Shown here piece by piece: positions 31,360 to 47,436 of a stretch of 64,000 nt of DNA. Under the pieces are notes generated by a model, which was not told where the DNA came from, ran no database searches, and was given only the letters and a program-made list of their open reading frames with translations. How positions within the stretch are numbered: the first letter of the stretch is position 1; the number at the start of each line of letters is the position of its first letter. Position numbers and translations under genes: made by a program. The stretch is from Dermanyssus gallinae (taxonomy: Eukaryota > Arthropoda > Arachnida > Mesostigmata > Dermanyssidae), in the NCBI GenBank assembly GCA_003439945.1, contig QVRM01005270.1:46001-110000 (forward strand), read 5' to 3'.

Positions 31360-32947
31360 ATGGTGAGTGGGAGAAGCGTGATTGAGCAGAAGAGAAAAGC
31401 CGCTCTGTCTAGTAAACTTAAGGCGAGAGATGATTTGAAGGAGAAGATGAAAGAGAAATTAGTTACAGCTGCCCGTCGAACTCTGGACGCTTCGAACGAC
31501 ACCACAGCTGTTCACGGCGATACCTCATCGGAGAGTCACGAGTCGCCTAATGAGTTGGCTGCTCCAAATATGGCCAGCGCATCTTATGCTGTACAGGTTT
31601 CTGAGTCAATTACCGAAGCGAGTGAAGTTGAAGACACTAGTGCTGACAAAAACGACGAAAATGAAGCGTCCGAGGAGGGCTGGAATTTAGTTGTAAATAA
31701 AAACACTGCAAAGAGACTGGAGTGTTTGAAGCAGCAAATCGGCGACATTAGACGTTCACCATACAGACAACCCAAAGGCCTCTTTAAGGTTGTATTAGGA
31801 CGAAAGTCTGAGAAAATTATAGATGAGGTTGCGGTTTCGGTAGCCGAACCATTCGGCGAGAATCTTCTATCTCTTTGTGGTGAACTATTCAGACGTTTTC
31901 TACTTGCAAAGCCTGAATCCAGGCGTGGCTTTATCCACGTATGGTTTAATTCAGTTGAGGAAGCAACAAAGGCCACGGCGATTTCCTCTCTTCTGAACGT
32001 CCCTGTGATTGCCAAATGTCACGACTTAGCAGGGTATAGGGCTATAATCACCGAAGTTGATAAAGGTTTTTCTGAGCAAGATATCCTGGAAGCACTGAGA
32101 GATATCGGTGTAGTTTCAGCCAAGAGGGTAACTTATACGAAGAGGACCGGTTCGACCTCGACGTCAGTTCCTACCGATCGTGTACTTCTCCACTTCAACA
32201 AGATACCGCCATCAGAGGTGTTTTTGGCCTTCAGATCGCATAAGGTCACCATGCACGCAGGGGCCCCTACTACATGTTTTAAGTGCTTAAGGCTAGGCCA
32301 CATTGCCGCTAATTGCCGCAATGATCTCGCGTGCAAACAGTGTGGGCAAATTGGCCATCTTATGGCAAGTTGTCGCAATGCACCTAAATGCGTCAATTGT
32401 AAAGGCCCACATTCTTCGTCATCCGCGGCATGCCCACTTCGGGCTTGTGAAATCGAGAAACGTAAGGCCCTGATGGAATGCCGACTCATGCAACAAATTA
32501 GCCAGGAAATTCCAAACGCCAAAACGCTAAAGGTTATTGACTCGGCTGATGCAAATCCTTCCGTGGACACTCACGAGGCCTCTCAATCAGGACTTGCCAC
32601 AGCTCCTTCGGAAAAGCTCTACTTATGCTGCGGTAGTTCGCTCGTTAGTCGTCGAGACTGCAGTTGGTCCTGAACTACGTGTTAATCTGCCGGGCGTCTC
32701 TGCCATTCCTAACAAAGCAACTGTATCTACGACGAAGAGTTCAATGGAGTCCCGAAAACCGAAGACGTTCCCAAAGCGTAAACTAGCAAGTTCCTCGTCA
32801 AGGACCGCTTCGACTCGGAACTCAGCTCTCTCTGCACTGAAACCCGTTTTGCAAGTTCTCAAAGCTGTATGTCCGAAGGCTGCATCCTGTTTAAAGAAGC
32901 TGCTCGACGCAATTCTTCCACTTTTATCAGTTTTTAAACAGTTTTAA
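31360..32947 (+). pseudogene. LINE ORF1, gag-like RNA-binding protein, one frameshift
   Basis: It starts MVSGRSVIEQKRKAALSSKL, a basic, coiled-coil-prone N-terminus. A central region follows, and then three CCHC knuckles at residues about 306-358: CFKCLRLGHIAANC, CKQCGQIGHLMASC and CVNCKGPHSSSSAAC (the last with altered spacing). These bind the element RNA in the ribonucleoprotein. The first frame stops at 32671-32673. The +1 frame continues from about 32621 (TYAAVVRSLVVETAVG) to a stop at 32947 with a basic, Ser-rich tail. A one-base insertion near 32620 explains both. A programmed frameshift is possible but no slippery site is evident. Confidence 0.82.
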
Positions 32948-33003
32948 TTGGTATAGTTCACCTACATAACTTTGGAGTTTTATATTTTACCTTCACTATT
33001 ATC

Positions 33004-35984
33004 ATGTTCAAGCACAGTTACAGTGACTCTCCAAGAAGCACAAATATTCGTGGCTGCGAAGAGTGGCACGATCTCCATCTAAACAATAGTAAATTTGTGG
33101 TTATGCACCTAAATGCGGGCACTATGGGTTTAAAAAAATCGGGTCAATTAGATCATTTGAGTAGTTTTCTCAGTGACGAGGGGTCCCATATCGACGCTGC
33201 GGTCGTTAGCGAAACATGGCTAAAGGATGTTGATATCCCGGCCTATTCAATTAATGGCTTTGACTTATTCGTGTCAAATCGAAATGTGACCAAGCTCGGA
33301 GGCGGAGTTGGAATTTTCGTTCGTTCTACCTGCAAGGTTCTTTCTTATTTTGCACTGAGTAGCGCCGATGGCAACGTGCAAGCGGTACGTATTCATATAA
33401 AAAAACATATGAACTTCGAAGGCTATATAGTCGGCTTCTACTCGAGCAGTGTTATCCACAAAGAAACTCTGCTCAATATATTGGACGACATTTTGCCCAG
33501 AAGCTCCGCACTTCCGTGCTTAGTTCTTGGTGATGCTAATGTAAATCTTCTGGCTGACCCGCCGCCCTCAGATTATATCTCTTTCTTTTCTAGCAGGGAT
33601 ATGGTCCATCTTATCGATCGTGTTACACGTCCAATATCCGGCACTTGTATCGACCATATCGCAGTTCGTAACTGCTCCAGTTTTTCTATTGTCGAACCAG
33701 CGGTTTTCGATACCTTGCTTTTTTCAGATCATCTTCCTGTCTTTGTTTCCATTTGTGAGGGCGGTGAGGAGAGCAAATCGTCTCATGTTGAATCTCCTGT
33801 GAATTTTCGGGCGCACGACAAGGCTAGCATTGACTTTTTTCTAAGCCGCGTTCGTGAAGCATCCTGGCTCACCGTGTTTGATGCAAGGGACGTCGATTCG
33901 GCCCTCGAGGCTTTTCGGGACATTTTGCTCAAGTCTATGAAACCTCCTTTCCGTTGCGTACCAAAACTCGCGGAGACTGCGCGCCAAACAGATCATTTTC
34001 ATTTTCTTCTGGACTGCGGCGGCTCCGCCGGCACGTTAATAAAATGTATCGGAGGCATAAAAAGGTTAATTCTCCCGAGAGTAAACTGTTATATCTTGAT
34101 AGCCGTAGGCGGTATCAACATGGCTTACGTGCCGCTAGAACTGCCTTTTATAGGACACAATTCGAGACGTTGCGTAGTGACGCAAAAAATCTCTGGAATT
34201 TCATCAATAAAACATGTGGTAGGCATAACCGCTCAGTAGAACTGCCTTCCACTTTGACTGTGTTTCCTGATCGGTCTGTTACTGATCCACAAGAAATTGC
34301 AGATGAGCTCAATCGGCACTTTGCAACCATAGGCTCGGCTACAGTTGCGCCTCTCTGCCTTGAAGGTGACTTATCACCCATTCTTACAGATCTATGGACC
34401 AGCAAGGGCAACTCATTCAAATTCTGTTCAGTGACAGACTCGGAGGTCTATTCACTCCTAATCAAACAAAAGGCGAGCTGGAGCTGTGGAGCTATGGGGG
34501 TACCCGGAAAACTTTTAAAATTAGCGGCGCTTTCTATTGCCAGTCCCCTAACAAAAATTGCGAATCTCTCCTTCTCCTCAGGTAACTTCCCCACACGTCT
34601 AAAGGCCTCGTTTGTAACTCCGCTTTACAAAAGAAAGGGCGACAAAACACTACCCGCCAGCTACCGTCCCATAAGTCTGGTAGATTTTGTGTCTAAAATA
34701 TTAGAAAAACTGGCTCTGAGAATGTTTGAGCATCATTTAGAGTCCATGAAATTTCTGTCGTCATATCAGTTTGGTTTCCGACATGGTCGATCTACGGAGT
34801 TGGCCCTCGCCCACTTATGGCAGTCTATTGTGGATGCCGTAGAATCGACTAAATTATGTCTCGGAGTTTTTCTAGACGTTGCCGCGGCCTTCAATTGCCT
34901 CAATCACTCATATCTCCTACAAATGCTTCAGGTGTTGGGGTGTTCAGTGAGTGCAGTTGGTTGGTTCCGCTCGTACCTAACCTCAAGAATGCAGGCGGTG
35001 AGAGTTGGGTCGGTCGAATCCTCCTGGAGATCCGTAGACATCGGTACCCCCCAGGGTTCTGTTCTCGGACCTTTATTGTTCTTAATTCTTATTAATTTCA
35101 TCCTATTAACCATCCAGAGGGAAAACTTAGGCAAGCCGATCGCTTTTGCTGATGATACGACGTTGCTTTTTCGGCTCAATGCCTCCGAAATGTGTTCGGA
35201 GTTGCCTCATCTCTTATCTCAAGTGGAAACAGTAATTTCGATCTTCAATAAATTTGGCCTTGTCGTTAATGCCAGCAAGACGAACATTATTGCATTCCGA
35301 GCTCCTCAGCTAAAAATGCACCTCGACAAGAAACTCTTTCTATCAGGGAGAGAATTGGTCTTCTCAGAGACCACAAAATGTCTCGGCCTAATGCTGCACG
35401 AGTGCATGAGCTGGCGGGCGCATTTAGAATACATCAAACCTAAATGCTACGCCATCATTTCAGCCCTCTTTCGCATGCGGCTTATCGGAGTTCCAGTGGA
35501 TGGCCTTCTCTTGGTCTACAAAACTTTGTTCATGCCAGTTCTCCTTTATGGCATTCTTATCTGGGGGAGTGGGTTTGAAGTTGTTCTCCGTCGGGCTCGA
35601 ATAATGCAAAACGATGCTCTAAGAGCCATATTTGGCAGGCGACGCAGAGACTCCGTCAGTGATCTTTATTTGGCCCACAACCTTCTACCGGTCGACCTGT
35701 TCTATTTGCTGAAGGTTGCCACGCTGGGCTTTAAAATCACTCGGAAGATTATTCCCTGTGATGTTTCCTTTCCCCTTGCTCCCTTGTTCCGTAGGACCTC
35801 GAGACGTGCCACAATATATGTAGGGCCATTAGTCACAAAAAAGTCTAGTCAGCAAGCCCTTGTGTCTCGTTTGCCCGCTATATGGACTAGTATACCACAG
35901 AATATTCGTCGTATCACTTCCCTGCATTGTTTTACACAGATGGTCCAGAAATGGCTACTCACCAACACATTTCGACATAGTTGA
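33004..35984 (+). pseudogene. LINE ORF2, endonuclease-reverse transcriptase, one frameshift
   Basis: Endonuclease motifs appear in order: HLNAG (N37), SETW (E70), GGGVGIFV, LGDANVNL (176-179), IDHI (216-219) and SDHLPVF (241-243), so the catalytic set of an APE-type nuclease is complete. The frame then shifts at about 33955-33962, next to an A run in CCAAAACTCG, consistent with loss of one base. The RT follows in the other frame: SYRPISLVDFVSKILEKLA, QFGFRHGRSTELALAH, GVFLDVAAAFNCLNH (motif A, first Asp kept), GTPQGSVLGPLLF and AFADDTTLLF (35142-35165). Its C-terminal part has LLYGILIWGSG. Joined length would be about 990 residues, normal for the class. It copies RNA by target-primed reverse transcription when intact. 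Confidence 0.88.
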
Positions 35985-36192
35985 GGCACACATGTTATTT
36001 TGTGTTGTGTTTATGATTTATGATACTCCATGATTGACTTATTTTGTGGCTGTTTATGACTGAGAGTTAACCATTGATATTCTATTTTTTTAATTATTAC
36101 CTATATATTTTTTTAATGAGAACTAAAGCATTGTATTATGCAGTTCCTATAATAAACCACGTTTTGAATCTTGAATCTTGAATCTTGAATAT
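35985..36192 (+). other. LINE 3' UTR and terminal repeat
   Basis: About 170 AT-rich bases, then AATAAACCACG and three copies of a TTGAATC-type heptamer, ending in TA repeat. The same end, with at least two heptamer units, is present in the copy at 21741-22108 (-), so it is the family terminus. There is no poly(A) tail. Confidence 0.85.
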
Positions 36193-36204
36193 ATATATAA
36201 AATT

Positions 36205-36230
36205 GCGAGTATATATATATATATACTCGC
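36205..36230. repeat. Perfect 26-bp palindrome with (TA)n core
   Basis: GCGAGT, then TA repeat, then ACTCGC, exactly symmetric, 12 bases past the LINE terminus. It is another member of the TA-cored palindromes seen at 1052, 12949 and 53039. Confidence 0.9.
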
Positions 36231-36239
36231 GATAAGCAA

Positions 36240-37515
36240 AAACTCATATTTTTACGGAATCCTTTGATGCTCGTTTGTTATAGCCTCATTAACGCTGCCT
36301 TGATGACAAGCCGATGGTCGGTTCCTGCGTACTCTCAAGAGTCGTTGGCTGTATGTTCTGTTTATGCGGCGTCTTCTGCTTTTCTAGACTGCTCGCCAGC
36401 TTCTTTGTTGAAGACCGCCTTGAAGTAAACATACGAGGCGAGGACACCTTGCAGCTGAGTCAAAACGTAGGAACCCCTCTAGGAGGGCCTCTTAGTTGCC
36501 TGGCCTTCTCTTTGCTCATCGCAGACCTAGCCCGCCATGTGCAGGAGGAGTTTAGAAACGCCGTCGTCGTTATGTATGCGGATGACATAGTAGTGGCCTA
36601 CCGGGACCGCGGTGTCATTCGTAGAGTTTCGGGCGACATAAGAAAGTTACTATTACCATAAGGGCCTGCAAATAAATTCGCGGAAGATAAAATACATTAA
36701 GTTTAGTTGTGAGTGTCGATTGGTTGCAGTAGACGTAATATCCTGTTGTAGCCAACCCTTGGGGTTTGTCAACTCCTTTCCTTATTTTAGTCTGAGACTA
36801 CAACTATGAGGTAACGACCTTTACCCAGCACATCGGCGACAGGTGTCGGGCGGTTATGGCCTATATTCACACGGAGCTCAGAGACCCTCGAAGACAGTCT
36901 CTGAGTGCGGTAGTGCGTCTTATTGAGCTTAAGATTGTGCCATGTTGACAGCCTTGACAGTGTGTGAGTCATCGTTCAGCGCACTAGGAAGATGCTTTAC
37001 AATATATACGAAGCGTGTTCTTTGCCTCCCGCGGACGGCAAAAAACGCTTTGTGTACCTGCTAGGGGTTGCGGACTTTCAGTGGAAACAATCAGAGTCGG
37101 TCGTAGGTTACCTATTACAGCACTCAGCAATTTTTGTTGTAGTGGCAGGGAAAAGTGACCGAGACCTTCAGCGGAGATAGCGCAGTAAGACGTGTACCTC
37201 GCCAGGGAGCTTTGGGATGGAATGGCATGCACTAGCCGGCACGTGTACACACGGCACATTGTGCATATCATCACTTCGTATGTTCGACCCAAGGATTTTA
37301 CCAAGTTGGCGATCATTGTCGTTGCCGGTTCTGCTCGCAGATATGCGCACAATACCACCCAGCGAGCTGCCAGACGCATCGGCGGCCTTTGCACTTTTTC
37401 GTCCGGTGGGACGGCCGCTGAAGTGTTTAAATTTTATATAATGACGACTGTATTGAAATGATGTACCATCTTGAAATGCAAAATTACTGCGAAATAAACA
37501 ATATGTATGTATGTC
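36240..37515 (+). mobile_element. Second LINE relic: RT and C-terminal region with (ATGT)n tail
   Basis: 36314-36661 encodes VGTPLGGPLSCLAFSLLIAD and VVVMYADDIVVAYR, RT motifs B' and C with YADD intact. Downstream in broken frames are NSRKIKYIKFS, FVNSFPYFSL, MAYIHTELRDPRRQSLSAVV and LIELKIVPC, and then a long C-terminal frame to 37458. The 3' end is AATAAACAATATGTATGTAT (about 37492-37511). It differs from the 31-36 kb LINE in sequence and tail. Several stops make it inactive. Confidence 0.78.
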
Positions 37516-38637
37516 TATGCGGGGTTTACTCAGCTGTTTCGCCGACGGCGAAGGGCATCGTCAAAGACTTCACTTAAATGTTGCTGAGATATAGTGCAAG
37601 CTCTCCAGCGGCATCAGAGAGACAGCAGCGCACCCGACGTTCACCCGATGTTTCGATTAAGCAGGTCGTTTCTTTTACAAAATAAGACTGCCTGGCGCAC
37701 TGTTTGTTTGCGATCGTAGTAGCCGTAATGTTCAGGCGTCCATCACGAGGTGTTCCGACTGATTTTGGTCTACGCGTCAGATGTATATCGGGTCCCTTCC
37801 CTTTCCATTCTGTCTTTTCTTTTCACCTTTTTCTCTTGACACCCACTACTGCGCTAACAACAAAGGAGAATAAGGGAAAAAGACTAAACATATTGATTGT
37901 GGTGCTCAGCAAACATAATGACTAACTAAACGATGAACTCCCTTTTCATCTACGTGCGTCTCTATCCAGCTGTGTAACTCTTCTCCACCCATCCGTCCGT
38001 CCGTCCGTTCGTACGTCTATCAATCTACCTATCTACGACAATCATGTGGTATGTTTCCTGTGTGGATCCGTGAACGGACGGATACAATGTGGAACAACAA
38101 CGTGTAGACGGCGTGCTGTGACGGTGTTGTTGACGTGCTGGTTGCGCTACAGACGAGGTTGTACCGCAACTGCTTCGTCAACATTGGAGTTGAAGAACAG
38201 CAAAAGGCGGCGAATGGCGTTGACCAATGGTTGGCCTTATGCCGCTGTTGCTTCGGGCTGTCCACGTTGCTGAAACGGCCATGGTACACAGATCGCGTGG
38301 CGGTCGGTACCACATCGACTAACGTCAGGTGCCAGCGCCGCAACGAGATCGTCGTGTCGGGGTGCCCAGTGAACGGCTCCAAACAAATACGATGCAAATC
38401 TACAGCCTCATCACCTTCATCAGCATTGCCATGGTCATTATCAAAACACGCTATTTGTCTTTGCTCGGTGATTCTGCTGTCACTGTTTATAGGCTGTTTG
38501 TATGTACATCATGGTGGCTCGGTCGCTGTGTAGTGTCGTTCGTCTCACTGAACCCGGTGGTTGGCACCTCGATGTGACACCGCACACCACAGACGCCATC
38601 GTGACATCACCGAACATCATGGCTCGCCGTTGAGCAA

Positions 38638-38760
38638 TAATTGTCGTTGTTGTTGTTGTTGTTGTTGTTGTTGCTGTTATTGTTGCTACTGGTGATGATA
38701 ATGTTGTTGTTGTTGCTGATGATGTTGTTGTGGTTGCTGATGTTGTTGTTGTTGTTGCAA
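38638..38760. repeat. (GTT)n / GAT triplet repeat
   Basis: Imperfect GTT triplets mixed with GCT and GAT, about 120 bases. The minus strand reads CAA. Confidence 0.9.
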
Positions 38761-39309
38761 CTGCACCACCGTCTGCGCGGCGCCCATAGGTACAGACATC
38801 AACCGCATTGACGGTAGCCACAACAGTATGCAGAACATAAAGACGATTCATGACAAGTGCGATCTTCTTCTTCGCTGTTTAATTCCCACGTTCGAACGTT
38901 GGCCGTACGTTGTCAGTTCGATTGTAACTATCTTCATCAGTGCCACCATAATGATCAGCCCCGTCACTTTCATTACCTCTCATCAGTGACGTTTTGTCCT
39001 CTGATTTGGTAGATAGAGCGGAAATAAACCAAACGAGCCAATAGGTAACCACCGACATCGACCGCACATAGAGATGGAATTGCACGGGCCAGAAGTGGGA
39101 CGCGGTCAATTTTGGACCAGACAACACCACACTTGACATTCGGTTTGGTCTTGACGCCTCTGTGGTGAGCAGCGCCTGTCGTTCTACGAATCTCGCTTAC
39201 TGGATGGATGGCTCTCACGGCTACCTACCTTGACTTGACTTTCTGTATTCGAGAGGCAGTCGATGGATTCAATGAAATGAAAACGCGATGTCAGCACGAG
39301 CAGCCGGAG

Positions 39310-39412
39310 CAACGACAACAAACAACAATAACACCTGTAGCAATAATCACAATTCGAATAAAGTCGGCAGCAACAACAACAACAACAACAACAACAAAAA
39401 GAACAACAGTAA
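39310..39412. repeat. (CAA)n-rich repeat
   Basis: ACAACAACAA tracts at 39316-39330 and 39373-39410 within A-rich sequence. Confidence 0.88.
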
Positions 39413-40639
39413 CTGTAATATTATTACGAAAACAGAAAATACAATAAAAGTCACCAATACACTTTTGTTAAACATTAGTGTCACTGCTATTGCAGTAGAG
39501 AAATAACAAATTGATAGGGCTACGAGTCTAGATTCTACCGCCAGCGTCAACTGTCTGCAGGTTCGTCCTCGCTGGTCATCCGCAGGTCCTATAAAGGCAC
39601 AAAGAAGATTACTTTTTGTTTACAGTTTGTTGATCTACATACATGAATAAAAGCTCAAATTGTGTTGCAATTAAACTTTTAGTGGAATACAAAGCTAAGT
39701 GGTTGCAGGAGAAGAAGTGGCTTGACTCTTAGAAGCAGAGATTGATAACGGATCAGCACGGTACAGCGTGCTAGCATAGTCTAGAATCAATAGCAATAAC
39801 GAACCAACCAGAAAGAAAAGACATTTTGTAGCTTTCCGATTGTCCAAATAATTTTATTTGGCAATCACAATATGTTTCTTGGATTTAAGGGTACTTATCT
39901 GGCAGACGTTACAGTATGGTTACATACACCAAAATAAATTGTATTTTGTCCGGAGCCCGCTCCTCCGGAGTCATATAGAATGTGAACCGTGTTCTCGTAA
40001 CGTTGTTCTTCACATAAAAACATTACGCTTGGAAAAGTTATTATCAATGCTTATTGTGATTTTCCATGCATTTTGAGCATGAGAAATGTGCGTAACTGAC
40101 AAATACGGATGTTACGTTGTTGGTGGCTTCTGTATAACGTTTAATTGTGACGAAAAGTACGTTTTCCGCATAGATACCGTTGCTGTATTATTAGTTAAAT
40201 TAAGGAGGATCTGGATAGGGGAGACTGTAGAGTATTGTTAGTGATGTTAAAATGACGCACCGATTCGGAGAGGGGTTTATTATCCAATTGCTTCCAACCA
40301 TCTGTTCGATAGCGACTCATGCATACGGTTATTATCGTTACAGTTGGGACAAACAGGCTGAATTAATTACAGACCAAAAGACGAACGAAGAATTTCACAG
40401 TGAGCGGAGCAGGCCTTCAAAGTCGAATAAGTCAACCGATTGAATGCCCCTCTGTGCAAATTGCTTGCTTCCGCTTCGGATATGTTAGATGATTTCCGAA
40501 ATTAGATTGCTCGTTGTGTCACTGATTGATGCGTTAGGAGGTGACACGCGCTCCTTTGACCTAAGCCGCAACTTGGTGGTTTCGTATGAGGTTCATTTGA
40601 CCGTGTATAATCAACAACGTGAAACTTTATTCTAAAGCA

Positions 40640-46601
<5,962 letters not shown>

Positions 46602-46665
46602 TGTTGTTCTTTTGTGACAATAGTGCCTGAGGAGCCTCAGGCCATATTGTCACAAAAGAACAACA
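46602..46665. repeat. 64-bp near-perfect palindrome without TA core
   Basis: Left arm TGTTGTTCTTTTGTGACAAT and its exact complement flank an inner hairpin GCCTGAGG/CCTCAGGC. Only three of 32 pairs mismatch, including the centre. It is not linked to a recognised gene or element. Confidence 0.92.
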
Positions 46666-47240
46666 ACAACCCACTGAACACAGGTAATCATCTTCTTGTG
46701 CTTGGTGTTTCTCAGATCGTTTCCCTTTTTCCTATCCTTCAAGTGCTTCCAGAAGTATGCGCGTACTTGCCGTATGCACAGGCACCATGTATCGTGCATT
46801 CCCGAGGATCGCAATGTACCGCTTCAAACTACGACTTACACCTGTACACCACAACCTCTACCTTTCCCCCGAAACTCGCTGTCGTCTGCTAGCCGTTAGC
46901 GTGCGCGCGACATCTTACATGATATCACCGGTCGATAATGACAGGTCAATAATTGTTTGACATGATGACCATGTCAAACATCTCTATACACGCTCTTGCT
47001 CTACAGTTAGTCGTAAGTGGCGTACGACCACTGCATTTTTTCACCAATTCCATCGCAATTATTGGTATCTTAGTTTACTACCGCCAATCGGTAAGACGAC
47101 ACAGAGAGAGAGATAAAACGAGATACAGGCAAAGCAAACCCGTAGCAAGGAGTATCAGTCCTTGCCAGCTGAGTCGTGCGGAGACACGGCTGAGGCCGTC
47201 GATGCCGGTCGGTCCGCCCGTATTTGGTGTCAGGTGAGTC

Positions 47241-47436
47241 GAGCCCGGTGGTGGCGTGGTGAGTGCATTCGTGCGCGCCTCGCGACCGGAGGAGACACTA
47301 GATAGGTGCGCGGGTTCGAGCCCCACCGTTGCACCAATTTGTATTCATGAAGGTCCGTCTATGAAGCAAGCGCGAAAAGCAGTCCCATGGACGTTAAATC
47401 CGGGCTGAGACTCAGCCCAGAAAGTATTTCTTTTTT
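47241..47436 (+). mobile_element. tRNA-derived SINE
   Basis: A tRNA-like head, GAGCCCGGTGGTGGCGTGGT (box A region), with box B GGTTCGAGCCC at 47313-47323, runs to GCACCA. It is followed by a non-tRNA body containing GGACGTTAAATC and the small hairpin GGGCTGAGACTCAGCCC, and ends in a T-rich tail. Boxes A and B form an internal RNA polymerase III promoter. Part of the body recurs at 61093-61148, which shows it is dispersed. Tick SINEs of the Ruka type have a similar build, but I have not compared sequences. Confidence 0.75.

Larger units (their letters stand above)
30934..36192 (+). mobile_element. Nearly full-length two-ORF non-LTR retrotransposon
   Basis: The element runs from CAGTTTGCCG (the second copy of the 5' end) through a 5' UTR of about 420 bases, ORF1 (gag-like, three zinc knuckles), ORF2 (APE endonuclease plus RT) and a 3' UTR with AATAAACCACG, and ends in three TTGAATC-type units running into TA repeats. 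Only two frameshifts were found in about 5 kb, and no other in-frame stop, so the insertion is young. RT features (GTPQGSVLGPLLF, FADD) fit the CR1/L2/Jockey group broadly; I cannot assign the clade. No target-site duplication can be judged because both flanks are TA repeats. A truncated relative lies at 21741-22108 (-). Confidence 0.88.

Noticed and set aside
32537..32947. A separate small gene after LINE ORF1
   Set aside because: Its TYAAVVRS start region and basic tail continue the gag ORF1 after a one-base shift, so it is the end of ORF1.
47241..47330. A functional tRNA gene
   Set aside because: Box A and B regions are present, but the cloverleaf arms do not pair convincingly by eye and the sequence continues into a repeated SINE body.
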